Of a stretch of DNA of 36,360 nucleotides, positions 1 to 7,157 are shown piece after piece. The stretch comes from Lacunisphaera sp. GTDB lineage: Bacteria; Verrucomicrobiota; Verrucomicrobiia; Opitutales; Opitutaceae. The translations under genes were made by a program, and so were the position numbers. The notes beneath the pieces are model-generated. The model was not told the DNA's origin, ran no database searches, and saw only the letters and a list, made by a program, of their open reading frames with translations. The DNA is taken from positions 1 to 36,360 of the forward strand of contig JAQSDJ010000107.1 in assembly GCA_029945855.1 (NCBI GenBank), given 5' to 3'. Every line of letters begins with the position of its first letter. Position 1 is the stretch's first letter.

Positions 1-93
1 CGGAGCGGGGGTCTGCGCCGACAACGGGCTGCGTGCGAGCAGACCCAGCGAGACAGCCGCCCCGGATTGGAGGAGAAAATCACGGCGGTTCAT
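1..93 (-). CDS. N-terminus of a Tat-exported protein (partial)
   Basis: Reading the minus strand from an ATG at 93 gives 31 codons before the window edge. The peptide starts with a twin-arginine motif (NRRDFLL) followed by a hydrophobic stretch (AAVSLGLLA) and an Ala-rich cleavage-like site (LSAQ). This is a Tat signal peptide, so the mature protein is probably folded and exported, often with a cofactor. The mature domain lies outside the window, so no function can be given. It is divergent from the sigma-factor gene at 210. Confidence 0.7.
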   Translation of the reverse strand, partial: MNRRDFLLQSGAAVSLGLLARSPLSAQTPAP

Positions 94-150
94 GACGCGG
101 AACCTAGGCCCCGGCCCCGGGGCCACGCCAGCCCCTTTTGGGCGAAACCC

Positions 151-178
151 GGTAACCTTTCCCCGGCCGGACAGTATT
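151..178 (+). promoter_or_regulatory. Possible autoregulated ECF promoter
   Basis: The sequence GGTAACCTTTCC upstream of the sigma-factor gene resembles the AAC-rich -35 element of many ECF promoters, with GTATTA about 16 bases further on. A similar GAACCTTTTCC lies at 879-889, before the anti-sigma gene. This is a resemblance only; neither -10 partner is convincing. Confidence 0.25.
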
Positions 179-209
179 ACCTGCCGCACACCACCCATGA
201 ACCCTCTCC

Positions 210-842
210 ATGATCCTCGCCCCCGTCACCCAGTTCCGAGTTCCCTCCCGGCCCGCCGCCGCTAGTGTGCCCGTCGCCGTGGAAGCCGCCTCCGACCATG
301 AACTCATGATTGCCGTGCGCGCCGGGGAAATCCGGCGGCTCGGGGATCTCTTCGAGCGGTATAACCGTCCGCTCTACGGTTTCTTCGTGCGCCTGACCAA
401 CCAGCCGTCGGTCAGCGAGGATCTCGTCCAGATCGTCTTCTACCGCATCCTCAAATACCGGCACACCTACCGCGACGAGGGCAAGTTCTCCGCCTGGATC
501 TACCACCTCGCCCGCAAGGTCGCCGCCGACCACTTCCGCAAGCACGCCGCCACGCCGGTCCCGACCGACCCGGCCCACCTGCTCGAGCAGGCCACGCCCG
601 AGCCCCAGCCCTCCGAGCAGGCCGCGACGGCCGACGACACCGTGCTCCTCCGCGCCGCCCTCGCCCGCCTGCCGCTCGAGCACCGCGAGGTCCTCGTGCT
701 CTCGCGCCTCCAGAACATCGAGCACAAGGAGATCGCCCGCCTCCTCGACTGCTCCGTCGGCGCCGTCAAGGTCCGCGCCCACCGCGCGCTCAAGGAGCTG
801 CGCGAGGTCTATTTCAAGCTCCGCAAGGAAAAGGCCGCCTGA
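210..842 (+). CDS. ECF-type sigma-70 family RNA polymerase sigma factor
   Basis: A 210-residue protein with the two-domain layout of extracytoplasmic-function sigma factors. Region 2 is at about residues 35-112 (RRLGDLFERYNRPLYGF, then SEDLVQIVFYRILKYR and FSAWIYHLARKVAADHFRK). Region 4 is at about 147-205 (LPLEHREVLVLSRLQNIEHK and the helix-turn-helix CSVGAVKVRAHRALKEL). The first ~30 residues are low-complexity, so a start at the in-frame ATG at 297 is also possible. The next gene encodes a zinc-finger, membrane-anchored anti-sigma factor, so activity is probably set by that partner. The trio sigma/anti-sigma/DUF4097-like protein suggests an envelope-linked response, which is inference from context. 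Confidence 0.9.
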   Translation: MILAPVTQFRVPSRPAAASVPVAVEAASDHELMIAVRAGEIRRLGDLFERYNRPLYGFFVRLTNQPSVSEDLVQIVFYRILKYRHTYRDEGKFSAWIYHLARKVAADHFRKHAATPVPTDPAHLLEQATPEPQPSEQAATADDTVLLRAALARLPLEHREVLVLSRLQNIEHKEIARLLDCSVGAVKVRAHRALKELREVYFKLRKEKAA

Positions 843-943
843 TGAAGGCCAAAGTGAGAGTGAAACGATAAAGTGTCCGAACCTTTTCCATCGCCCCTTC
901 ACCACTCACTCACCCTCACTTTCACTCTCCCCTCCTCCCTCCC
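843..943. repeat. Word-iterated spacer with inverted arms
   Basis: The 101-base gap holds a purine-rich arm (GAGAGTGAAA at 856-865) and its exact complement in a pyrimidine-rich arm (TTTCACTCTC at 920-929), the latter within repeated CTCAC/TTTCAC words that reach nearly to the anti-sigma ATG. The 18-mer TCACCCTCACTTTCACTC at 910-927 occurs again, exactly, before nuoC (7138-7155). RNA across this gap could fold and sequester the leader of the anti-sigma gene. Confidence 0.6.
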
Positions 944-1855
944 ATGAACTGCACCCGCGTCCAGGATAGCTTCATCGATTATCAGGACGGCACCCTGCCG
1001 CCCGATGAATCCGCCGCGCTCCGCGCCCACCTCGCCAGCTGCCCGACGTGCCAGCGCGAGTGGTCCGCCCTGCAGGAGATGTCCCGCAAGCTCGATACCC
1101 TCGCCGCCGCCCCCGAGCCCGGCCCGCGCCTGCGCGAGAATTTCTACGCCATGCTCGAGACGCACCAGCGCGAGGCCGACGCCCCGAGCCCGTTCGCCCT
1201 CGCCCGCAGCCGGATCGACCGCTTCTTCGCCGCGCTCCTGCCGGCCCAGCCCGCGCTGCAGTTCGCCTTCGCCCTGGCGCTGCTGATCGGCGGCCTGTTC
1301 GCCGGCCAGCATTACCTCGCGCCCAAACCCGTCGTGACCACCGATGATTCCGCCAAGAAGGAACTCGCCGCCCTCAAGGCGCAGGTTGATTCGATGGGCC
1401 AGCTCGTCACCTACTCGCTGCTCCAGCAGCAGACCACCAGCGACCGCCTGCAGACCGTGCTGGCCAAGATGGACCTCAAGAGCCCCGACCGCAAGGTGCT
1501 CACCGACCTCGTCGGCGCGCTCGCCTTCGACCCGTCCATCAACGTCCGCCTCTCCGCCGTCGAGGTCCTGGCCCAGCACACGGACGACTCGATCGTCCGC
1601 GCCGGGGTGCTCTCCGCCCTCCCGCGCGAGCGCGCCCCGCTGGTGCAGGTCGCGATGATCGAGCTGCTCGCCGACGCCCGCGAGCAGAACGCCCTGCCCG
1701 TCTTCGAGAAAATTTCCCGCGACGAGGCGCTCGACGTCAATGTCCGTGACGCCGCCCGCCGCGCCCTCGCCTCCTTGCGCACCCCCACCACCCGGCCCGA
1801 AACCACCAACCCGTCCGTCACGCAGTCCACCACCGTCAAGCCCGTCCTTACATGA
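944..1855 (+). CDS. Membrane-anchored zinc-finger anti-sigma factor with HEAT-like C-terminus
   Basis: A 303-residue protein. The N-terminus has a zf-HC2 module: Cys3, then H-x3-C-x2-C (HLASCPTC) at about 29-36, the hallmark of ZAS-type anti-sigma factors that bind and silence an ECF sigma factor. A hydrophobic segment at about 104-126 (QFAFALALLIGGLFAG) is a single membrane span. The outer part has a helical stretch and then HEAT-like helical repeats at about 185-285 (VRLSAVEVLAQH, VQVAMIELLAD, VRDAARRALASL). The HEAT part is unusual for an anti-sigma factor and may sense a protein partner; that is inference. Its stop overlaps the next start (ATGA at 1852), so the two are translationally coupled. 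Confidence 0.85.
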   Translation: MNCTRVQDSFIDYQDGTLPPDESAALRAHLASCPTCQREWSALQEMSRKLDTLAAAPEPGPRLRENFYAMLETHQREADAPSPFALARSRIDRFFAALLPAQPALQFAFALALLIGGLFAGQHYLAPKPVVTTDDSAKKELAALKAQVDSMGQLVTYSLLQQQTTSDRLQTVLAKMDLKSPDRKVLTDLVGALAFDPSINVRLSAVEVLAQHTDDSIVRAGVLSALPRERAPLVQVAMIELLADAREQNALPVFEKISRDEALDVNVRDAARRALASLRTPTTRPETTNPSVTQSTTVKPVLT

Positions 1856-2994
1856 AAAACCTTCTCCTCACCCGCACCCTGCTCGCGCTCACCGTGCTCA
1901 CCACCGCCACGGCCCTGCCGGCGCAGTCCCCGCGCGCCGCCGAGCAATCGTCGATCAACCGCAACCAAGGTGGTTCCGCTGGCATCCGCAGCCTCACCGG
2001 CGCCGAAATGGCCGCCCAAGAAGCGAAACTCAGCCAGGACACCTCCGCCACGGTCAAGCTCTCCGATCCCGCCAAACCGGCCACGCTGACCCTCGACATG
2101 CCCTGGGCCGACATCCGCATCGTCGGCGTCGACGGCGACACTGTCACGGTCGAGTCCACCCTCACGCAGAAGAACGCCAAGCCCACGCGGCCCGGCGGCC
2201 TGCGCCGCCTCGACGACGAGGTCAGCTTCGAACTCACCGAGAACGATAACGTCGTCACCCTCCGCCTCGCGGGCGACAATCCCTGGGCCGGCCACGACGC
2301 CGAGTTCAAGATCTCGGTGCCGCGCGCCATGAAGCTGAACCTCAAGACCGACGCCGGCGGCGATCTCGTCGTGCGGGACGTCGAGGGCGACATCGAGGTC
2401 AACAACATGAACGGCGAGGTGAAGCTCGAGGGCCTGGTCGGCTCCGCCGTCATCAACACGATGAACGGCGAGGTGCGCGCCATCTACGCCAAGGCTCCGA
2501 CCAAACTGGTTTCCATCACCTCGATGAACGGCGAGGTGGACCTCCGCATCCCGGCCGACACCAAGGCCAGCATCCGGATGCGCACCCACAACGGTTCCAT
2601 CCTCACCGATTTTCCCGAGGACGCGCTCAAGACGAAGTCCGAGGGCAGCAAGCACAGTGGCTACAGCTACGCCTACGGTTCCGAGGCCAACGCCCGCGAG
2701 ATCGCCCGGGCCGCCGCCGACGCCGCGCGCGCCGCGGTCCAGATCGGGCGGGAGGTTTCGCGCGAAGTCGCGCGGGCCGTCAAGGAGGCCAGCGAGGAGA
2801 TCGAAGCCGCCGAGACCCCCGAGGCTCCCGAAGCCGCAGCCACGCCGAAACCCGCGCGCGCCCCCCGCGCCCCGCGACCCCCGATGCCCCCCATCACCGG
2901 CGGCAAGCTGGTCACCGGCGAACTCAACGGCGGCGGCGTGGATATCAAGATCTCCACCATGAACGGCGAGATCACCCTCCGGCAGACGAAGTAA
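1852..2994 (+). CDS. Exported DUF4097-like repeat protein (putative adhesin fold)
   Basis: A 380-residue protein with an N-terminal signal peptide (LLLTRTLLALTVLTTATALPAQ). Residues ~75-250 look like the DUF4097 beta-helix: short strands with the recurring motif MNGEV, seen three times about 20 residues apart. A fourth copy (TMNGEITLRQ) ends the protein. Between the third and fourth copies sits an Ala/Arg/Glu-rich helical stretch (about 275-325) followed by a Pro/Ala/Arg linker, an insertion splitting the repeat region. Such proteins often sit beside ECF sigma and anti-sigma genes and are thought to act in the envelope; the precise function is unknown. Translation is coupled to the anti-sigma gene, and a terminator follows at 3018. 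Confidence 0.75.
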   Translation: MKNLLLTRTLLALTVLTTATALPAQSPRAAEQSSINRNQGGSAGIRSLTGAEMAAQEAKLSQDTSATVKLSDPAKPATLTLDMPWADIRIVGVDGDTVTVESTLTQKNAKPTRPGGLRRLDDEVSFELTENDNVVTLRLAGDNPWAGHDAEFKISVPRAMKLNLKTDAGGDLVVRDVEGDIEVNNMNGEVKLEGLVGSAVINTMNGEVRAIYAKAPTKLVSITSMNGEVDLRIPADTKASIRMRTHNGSILTDFPEDALKTKSEGSKHSGYSYAYGSEANAREIARAAADAARAAVQIGREVSREVARAVKEASEEIEAAETPEAPEAAATPKPARAPRAPRPPMPPITGGKLVTGELNGGGVDIKISTMNGEITLRQTK

Positions 2995-3017
2995 ATCTGC
3001 CGTCCCTTTCCGCCTCG

Positions 3018-3045
3018 AACCCGCCGGACACCCGGCGGGTTTTTT
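3018..3045 (+). terminator. Rho-independent terminator of the sigma/anti-sigma operon
   Basis: A perfect 10-bp stem (AACCCGCCGG / CCGGCGGGTT) with a 4-base loop is followed by a run of T. It starts 23 bases after the stop of the DUF4097-like gene. Confidence 0.9.
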
Positions 3046-3060
3046 ATGCCCCGACAAATT

Positions 3061-3115
3061 CCACGGCGAGGTAGCCGTGGCTCCAGCCGTTGGAGCGCGG
3101 GCGACCCCGCCCGCG
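3061..3115. repeat. Three tandem hairpins
   Basis: Three inverted repeats follow one another with no gap: CCACGGC/GCCGTGG (3061-3080), CTCCA/TGGAG (3081-3095) and CGCGGGCG/CGCCCGCG (3096-3115). There is no T-run, so it is not a normal terminator. It looks like a composite palindromic element of the kind dispersed in bacterial genomes. Confidence 0.7.
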
Positions 3116-3125
3116 AAGGGCCGCG

Positions 3126-3360
3126 CTATTTCAGCGCCACTTCCTCCGGCACCGTGCCGTCGGGCCGCGTGAATGTGAAATTGCCGATGAGCCGGATGTC
3201 CGCAGACGAGGCGCCGACGAACACCGTGAGCCGCCCAGGCTCGACCCTCCACCCTTGGTCGCCTGGAAATCACCATTCGACGATCGCCGGCACGTGCTTC
3301 GCGGCCCAATTGGGTTGAGCGGCCGGCCGTTGCTCAGCCCGAGCACCAGCGCCTCGCGCC
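3126..3360 (-). pseudogene. Remnant of a GH3 beta-glucosidase C-terminus
   Basis: Three pieces on the minus strand, in different frames, resemble the end of family 3 glycoside hydrolases. The first is EALVLGLSNGRPLN (about 3314-3358), like the family's 'vlvlsnGRPL' strand. The second, after a frameshift, is NWAAKHVPAIVEW (about 3270-3309), like 'WAaehvpAIleaw', ending in a stop. The third, after loss of what is normally a long segment, is WRVEPGRLTVFVGASSADIR to the stop at 3126, like the C-terminal Fn3-like domain ('Y.VyvGaSs.diRl.g.f'). The frame breaks and the missing middle mark it as a decayed gene. The family assignment is from memory of the motifs. Confidence 0.65.
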
Positions 3361-3386
3361 ACGGCCGCCTCGATGCCGGCCTGACC

Positions 3387-3413
3387 AAAACACCTGCGAA
3401 CAGGTGTTTTTTT
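3387..3413 (+). terminator. Orphan rho-independent terminator
   Basis: A 10-bp stem (AAAACACCTG/CAGGTGTTTT) with a CGAA tetraloop is followed by more T. No intact plus-strand gene lies directly upstream, so it may be left from a lost gene or limit read-through towards the kinase gene. The A-run on the other side gives a short T-run on the minus strand, so it could also work weakly in that direction. Confidence 0.7.
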
Positions 3414-3582
3414 ACCGCGATAAGAATCCCGGCTTTGATATGCGTTGAGCCGACATGCGCACAAGGGCCTTCAGCTCCTGCCCGCGCAGGCTGAAATCGA
3501 GGACCCGGCATCAGGCCGGCGGTTCTCCGCGCCATCATCATCCGCGGGGCCGGCCGCAGGTATTGCTCCCTTTCCCAGAACC

Positions 3583-5502
3583 ATGAATCCGCTCCGCCCC
3601 ATGAAAATCCTCCACCTCGAGGACGACCGGGATGACGCCGAGTCGCTGCGCGTATTGCTGCGCGCCGAATGGCCGGAGGGCGATATCACGCTGGTCGGCG
3701 ACCGCACCGCCTTCCTCGGGGCCTTGCGCCAGGGAAACCACGGACTCATCCTGTCCGGATTCACGCCGCCCGGCTTCGGCGGCCGCGAGGCGCTGGCGCT
3801 CGCCCGCGAGCTATCCCCCGACACCCCGTTCATCTTTGTCGACGGCCCGATCGGCGAGGATCTGGCCGTCGAAGCGGTGCAGGCCGGCGCCGCCGACTAT
3901 GTGCTCAAGGAGCGGCTGCACCGCCTGCCCGCCGCCATCGAACGCGCCTGGCGCGAAAACCACGACCGCCGGGTCCGTGACCGGGCCGGGGCCGTGCTGC
4001 GCGATCAGGCTGATTACATCAACATGGCGCGTGATGCCATCGTGGTCACCAGCCTGGACGGCGGCATCACCCTGTGGAATGACGGCGCGGAGCGGCTCAG
4101 CGGCTGGCGGTGGGAGGAGGTGATGGGCCGGCCCCTGACCGAGTTGGTCGTCACGGGCCAGGACGAACGCGTGGACCACATCCGCCGGCTCGTCGGCGAG
4201 GCCGGCGCCTGGCAGGGCGAGGTCCGGATCCTGACGAAAAGCGGCACCGCCTTGGAACTGGACCTGCGCGTCACCCTGTTGCGCGACGCGGCCGGCCGGC
4301 CGACGGGCCGGCTCAACATCGGCACCGACATCACCGAAAAAAAGAAGCTGCAGGAGCAGTTCTTCCGCGCCCAGCGCCTGGAGGGCCTCGGGATGCTGGC
4401 CGCGGGCATCGCCCACGACCTGAACAATGTGCTCACCCCGATCCTGATGACCGGCCCCATGCTGCGCACCCGGGCCACCGATCCGCTCGACCTGCGGCTG
4501 CTCGAGACCCTCGAGCACAGCGCCGAGCGCGGCGCGAACCTGGTGCGGCAGATCCTGGCGTTCGCCCACGGCACCGCCGGCGAACCGCGGGTGCTGCAGG
4601 TCAAGCACCTCATCCGCGACATCATCGTGCTGATCGAGGAGAGTTTTCCCAAGTCCATCCGGTTGGAGCAGGCCATCCCTTCCGATCTCTGGCCCGTCAC
4701 GGCCAACCCCACGCAGATCCACCAGGTCCTGCTCAACCTTTGCGTCAACGCGCGCGATGCCATGCCGAACGGCGGCACGCTCCGGCTGGCCATGGGCAAC
4801 CGCCGGCTGGAGGCGAAGGAAGCCGCGGCCCTCACCGGGGCGCGCCCGGGCCGTTTCCTGGTCATCGAGGTCAGTGACAACGGCAGCGGCATCCCGCCCG
4901 AGATGTTCGCGCATATTTGGGAACCCTTTTTCACGACCAAGGGCGAAGGCAAGGGCACCGGACTCGGGCTTTCCACCGTCCGTGGCATCGTGGAAAATCA
5001 CCAGGGCTTCATCACGCTGCAGACCACCGTCGGAGCCGGCACTACCTTTGAGGTTTACCTGCCCGCCGCCGAGGCCGATCTGGCCGCCCGCCGCGACTCC
5101 CGGGTGCCGTTCGCCCCCCGGGGTAATGGCGAACTGCTGCTGCTGGTCGACGACGAGGCGGCCAACCGCGAGGTCGCCCAGCTCACCCTGGCCCGCCAGG
5201 GCTACCGGGTGCTGGCCGCCGCCAGCGGCGCCGAGGCGGTGTCGGTGTTCATTCCCCGGGCCGCCGAGATCCGGCTGCTCATCACCGACGTGCACATGCC
5301 GACCATCGACGGCGCTGCGCTTTCCCATATCCTCCGTCGTTTCCGGCCTGGCTTGAAAATTCTCGCCGTGAGCGGCTTGTCCCAGACCGCCGGCACCGAA
5401 TCGGAGCGGCCCGAGCAATACGCCAGCGATTTCCTCGCCAAACCCTTCAAACCCGAGACGCTGCTGACCAGGGTGCACGCCCTGCTCCATCCGTCGCCTT
5501 GA
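3583..5502 (+). CDS. Hybrid sensor histidine kinase (receiver-PAS-kinase-receiver)
   Basis: A 639-residue cytosolic signalling protein; no membrane span is visible. Domains in order: N-terminal receiver (about 7-125, MKILHLEDDRDDAESL), PAS sensor (about 140-250), HisKA dimerisation domain with His278 (AAGIAHDLNN), HATPase_c (N box NARDAMPN, G boxes SDNGSGIP and GTGLGLS), and a C-terminal receiver with Asp569 (LITDVHMP) and Lys620 (AKPF). The N-terminal receiver has Gly59 (LILSGFTPP) where the phosphorylated Asp normally stands, so it is a pseudo-receiver. A start at 3601 (MKILHLEDD) is equally plausible; an upstream TTG at 3445 would add unlikely residues. No separate response regulator is adjacent, so a phosphotransfer partner lies elsewhere. 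Confidence 0.9.
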   Translation: MNPLRPMKILHLEDDRDDAESLRVLLRAEWPEGDITLVGDRTAFLGALRQGNHGLILSGFTPPGFGGREALALARELSPDTPFIFVDGPIGEDLAVEAVQAGAADYVLKERLHRLPAAIERAWRENHDRRVRDRAGAVLRDQADYINMARDAIVVTSLDGGITLWNDGAERLSGWRWEEVMGRPLTELVVTGQDERVDHIRRLVGEAGAWQGEVRILTKSGTALELDLRVTLLRDAAGRPTGRLNIGTDITEKKKLQEQFFRAQRLEGLGMLAAGIAHDLNNVLTPILMTGPMLRTRATDPLDLRLLETLEHSAERGANLVRQILAFAHGTAGEPRVLQVKHLIRDIIVLIEESFPKSIRLEQAIPSDLWPVTANPTQIHQVLLNLCVNARDAMPNGGTLRLAMGNRRLEAKEAAALTGARPGRFLVIEVSDNGSGIPPEMFAHIWEPFFTTKGEGKGTGLGLSTVRGIVENHQGFITLQTTVGAGTTFEVYLPAAEADLAARRDSRVPFAPRGNGELLLLVDDEAANREVAQLTLARQGYRVLAAASGAEAVSVFIPRAAEIRLLITDVHMPTIDGAALSHILRRFRPGLKILAVSGLSQTAGTESERPEQYASDFLAKPFKPETLLTRVHALLHPSP

Positions 5503-5607
5503 GCGGTGGAGTAACCTGCAGGGGTGCCGTCAGGCGAAGCCCCTACAAAACCCATCGCCCGTCCCGGATGGGACGAACGTGACGCTGCTGGCGGAGCAAC
5601 CGTCGCC

Positions 5608-5841
5608 TCAGGCGCCGTCGGTGCCGATGGAGCAGGTCGCGCAGTCGTTGGCGACTTGTTCCAGCAAGGCGACCTCCTCCGGGGTCACCGGCTGGCGGGT
5701 GACGGTGGAGAAACTGGTGTCGGCATTGCGGGTGAAGAAGTCCGGGGCCTGGACCCGGCACTGGTCGCAATCGATGCAACTCGAGTCCACATAGAAGCGG
5801 CCGGCAACATTTTCGGACAGGCGGTCGGATAGGGTAGCCAT
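5608..5841 (-). CDS. Single [4Fe-4S] ferredoxin
   Basis: A 77-residue acidic protein with Cys22-x2-Cys25-x2-Cys28 and a C-terminal Cys67 or Cys70 (NDCATCSI), the pattern of one-cluster ferredoxins that carry single electrons in the cytosol. The N-terminus (FYVDSSCIDCDQC) is typical of this family. It faces away from the nuo operon that starts 225 bases beyond its start codon. With PFOR at 20418-24014 it could form an electron path into complex I; that link is inference from neighbourhood. It converges on the kinase gene across a 105-base gap that holds weak hairpins only. Confidence 0.88.
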   Translation of the reverse strand: MATLSDRLSENVAGRFYVDSSCIDCDQCRVQAPDFFTRNADTSFSTVTRQPVTPEEVALLEQVANDCATCSIGTDGA

Positions 5842-6065
5842 ATATATTACAGGGGTGGGGTGGTTGCGGTTAGCCTAGCAGCGGTCCCGGCGGGCGACTC
5901 TGCACGGATTGACCAAAGCTTGGCGTATATTGCCCGGGTGGCGCCGCCTTCTTGCTCGACCGGCGGGGGCCATTAGATGAATGACAAGGGATGAGAAGCT
6001 TTGGACAACGGGCAGGGAGGATTTGCCATTGAAGCGGACGGTGTCCCCGCCCACTTTTACCGCCC

Positions 6066-6437
6066 ATGAGCGACCACCCTTATGCCTTCCTCGCCCTCTT
6101 CGCAGGGGTGGCACTGGCATTTCCGCTCATCCTCCTCAGCCTGACGTGGCTTTGGACGGGCATTTTTCAGCCGGCCAAGCCCGGAGCTTCGAAAAACTCC
6201 ACCTATGAATGCGGCCTACCTTCGTCCGGCGATTCGTGGATCCAGTTCAAGGCTCATTACTACCTCTACGCCATCCTCTTCCTGATTTTCGACGTCGAGG
6301 TGCTGTTCCTCCTGCCCTTTGCCGTCACCTTCACCAGCCTCCCGGTCGGCGCGCTGCTCGCCATGCTGGTCTTTATTCTCCTGCTCGCCGAGGGCCTCGT
6401 CTGGGCCTGGCACCGCGGTTACCTCGAGTGGAAATGA
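6066..6437 (+). CDS. nuoA: NADH-quinone oxidoreductase subunit A
   Basis: A 123-residue, three-span membrane subunit of respiratory complex I, near the quinone site. The family signature is clear: [20 protein letters not shown] in the loop and the acidic [13 protein letters not shown] motif in the second span. The length matches the family. It is the first gene of a 12-gene operon and is followed by nuoB after one base. The 224 bases upstream hold no other gene; the operon promoter is probably there, but I see no strong consensus. Confidence 0.96.
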   Translation: MSDHPYAFLALFAGVALAFPLILLSLTWLWTGIFQPAKPGASKNSTYECGLPSSGDSWIQFKAHYYLYAILFLIFDVEVLFLLPFAVTFTSLPVGALLAMLVFILLLAEGLVWAWHRGYLEWK

Positions 6438-6438
6438 C

Positions 6439-7116
6439 ATGAGCGAACTTCCATCCACGCCCCTTCCCGCGCCCTTCCCCGCCGCGGGCAACATCACCGA
6501 CGCCGACCGCGAGGAGCTGCGCCGGCATGGTATTTTGATGACCAGCCTGGAGGAGCTCTACAACTGGGGCCGCAGCAATTCCATCTGGCCGCTCCAGTTC
6601 GGCCTCGCCTGCTGCGCCATCGAGATGATCGCCGCCGCAACCGCGCGCTTCGACATCGCCCGTTTCGGCGCCGAAATTTTCCGTCCCTCCCCCCGCCAGG
6701 CCGACCTGATGATCGTCTCGGGCACCGTCACCAAGAAGATGGCCCCGCAGGTCGTCCGTCTCTGGAACCAGATGCCGGAGCCGAAATATTGCATCGCGAT
6801 GGGCGCCTGCGCGATCTCGGGCGGCCCCTTCAAGCAGGGCTACAACGTCCTCAAGGGCGTCGACCGTTTCATCCCCGTCGACATCTACATCCCCGGCTGC
6901 CCGCCGCGCCCCGAGGCCCTGCTCCACGGGCTCATGGAACTGCAGAAGCAGATCAAGCGCGAGCATCTCACCGGCGCCGACGCGGCCCGCCACACCCGTC
7001 CCGAGGTGCCGAGCGAGTTCCCTATCCCGGCCTACGGCGCACACGACCTCGAGCCGACCATGAATCCCGCGGTCTGGAAACCCGCGCCGCCGCTTCCCCG
7101 CTCCGGCAAGGCCTGA
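6439..7116 (+). CDS. nuoB: NADH-quinone oxidoreductase subunit B
   Basis: A 225-residue hydrophilic subunit that holds cluster N2, the last iron-sulfur centre before quinone. Ligand cysteines are visible: the Cys58-Cys59 pair (LACCAIEM), Cys124 (GACAISGG) and Cys154 (PGCPPRPE). The ATG at 6439 follows the nuoA stop with one base between; upstream in-frame starts lie inside nuoA and are rejected. The C-terminal ~45 residues after the conserved core are Pro-rich and variable. Confidence 0.97.
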   Translation: MSELPSTPLPAPFPAAGNITDADREELRRHGILMTSLEELYNWGRSNSIWPLQFGLACCAIEMIAAATARFDIARFGAEIFRPSPRQADLMIVSGTVTKKMAPQVVRLWNQMPEPKYCIAMGACAISGGPFKQGYNVLKGVDRFIPVDIYIPGCPPRPEALLHGLMELQKQIKREHLTGADAARHTRPEVPSEFPIPAYGAHDLEPTMNPAVWKPAPPLPRSGKA

Positions 7117-7137
7117 GCCGCGCTTCACTTTCCCCTC

Positions 7138-7157
7138 TCACCCTCACTTTCACTCCT
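7138..7157 (+). repeat. Pyrimidine-rich leader before nuoC
   Basis: The spacer between nuoB and nuoC is almost pure C/T with TTTCAC/CTCAC words. It contains the 18-mer TCACCCTCACTTTCACTC (7138-7155), identical to 910-927 before the anti-sigma gene. No Shine-Dalgarno sequence is present ahead of the TTG start. Confidence 0.6.

Noticed and set aside
1411-3309. A 632-residue minus-strand open frame across the anti-sigma and DUF4097-like genes
   Set aside because: It is compositionally biased, matches no family, and runs opposite two coupled genes and through their terminator. Only the GH3 motifs near its 5' end are meaningful, and they lie in other frames.
3387-3413. The hairpin as a T-box or riboswitch leader of the kinase gene
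   Set aside because: It is a simple stem with tetraloop and T-run, with no sign of a conserved aptamer, and lies 170 bases from the kinase start.
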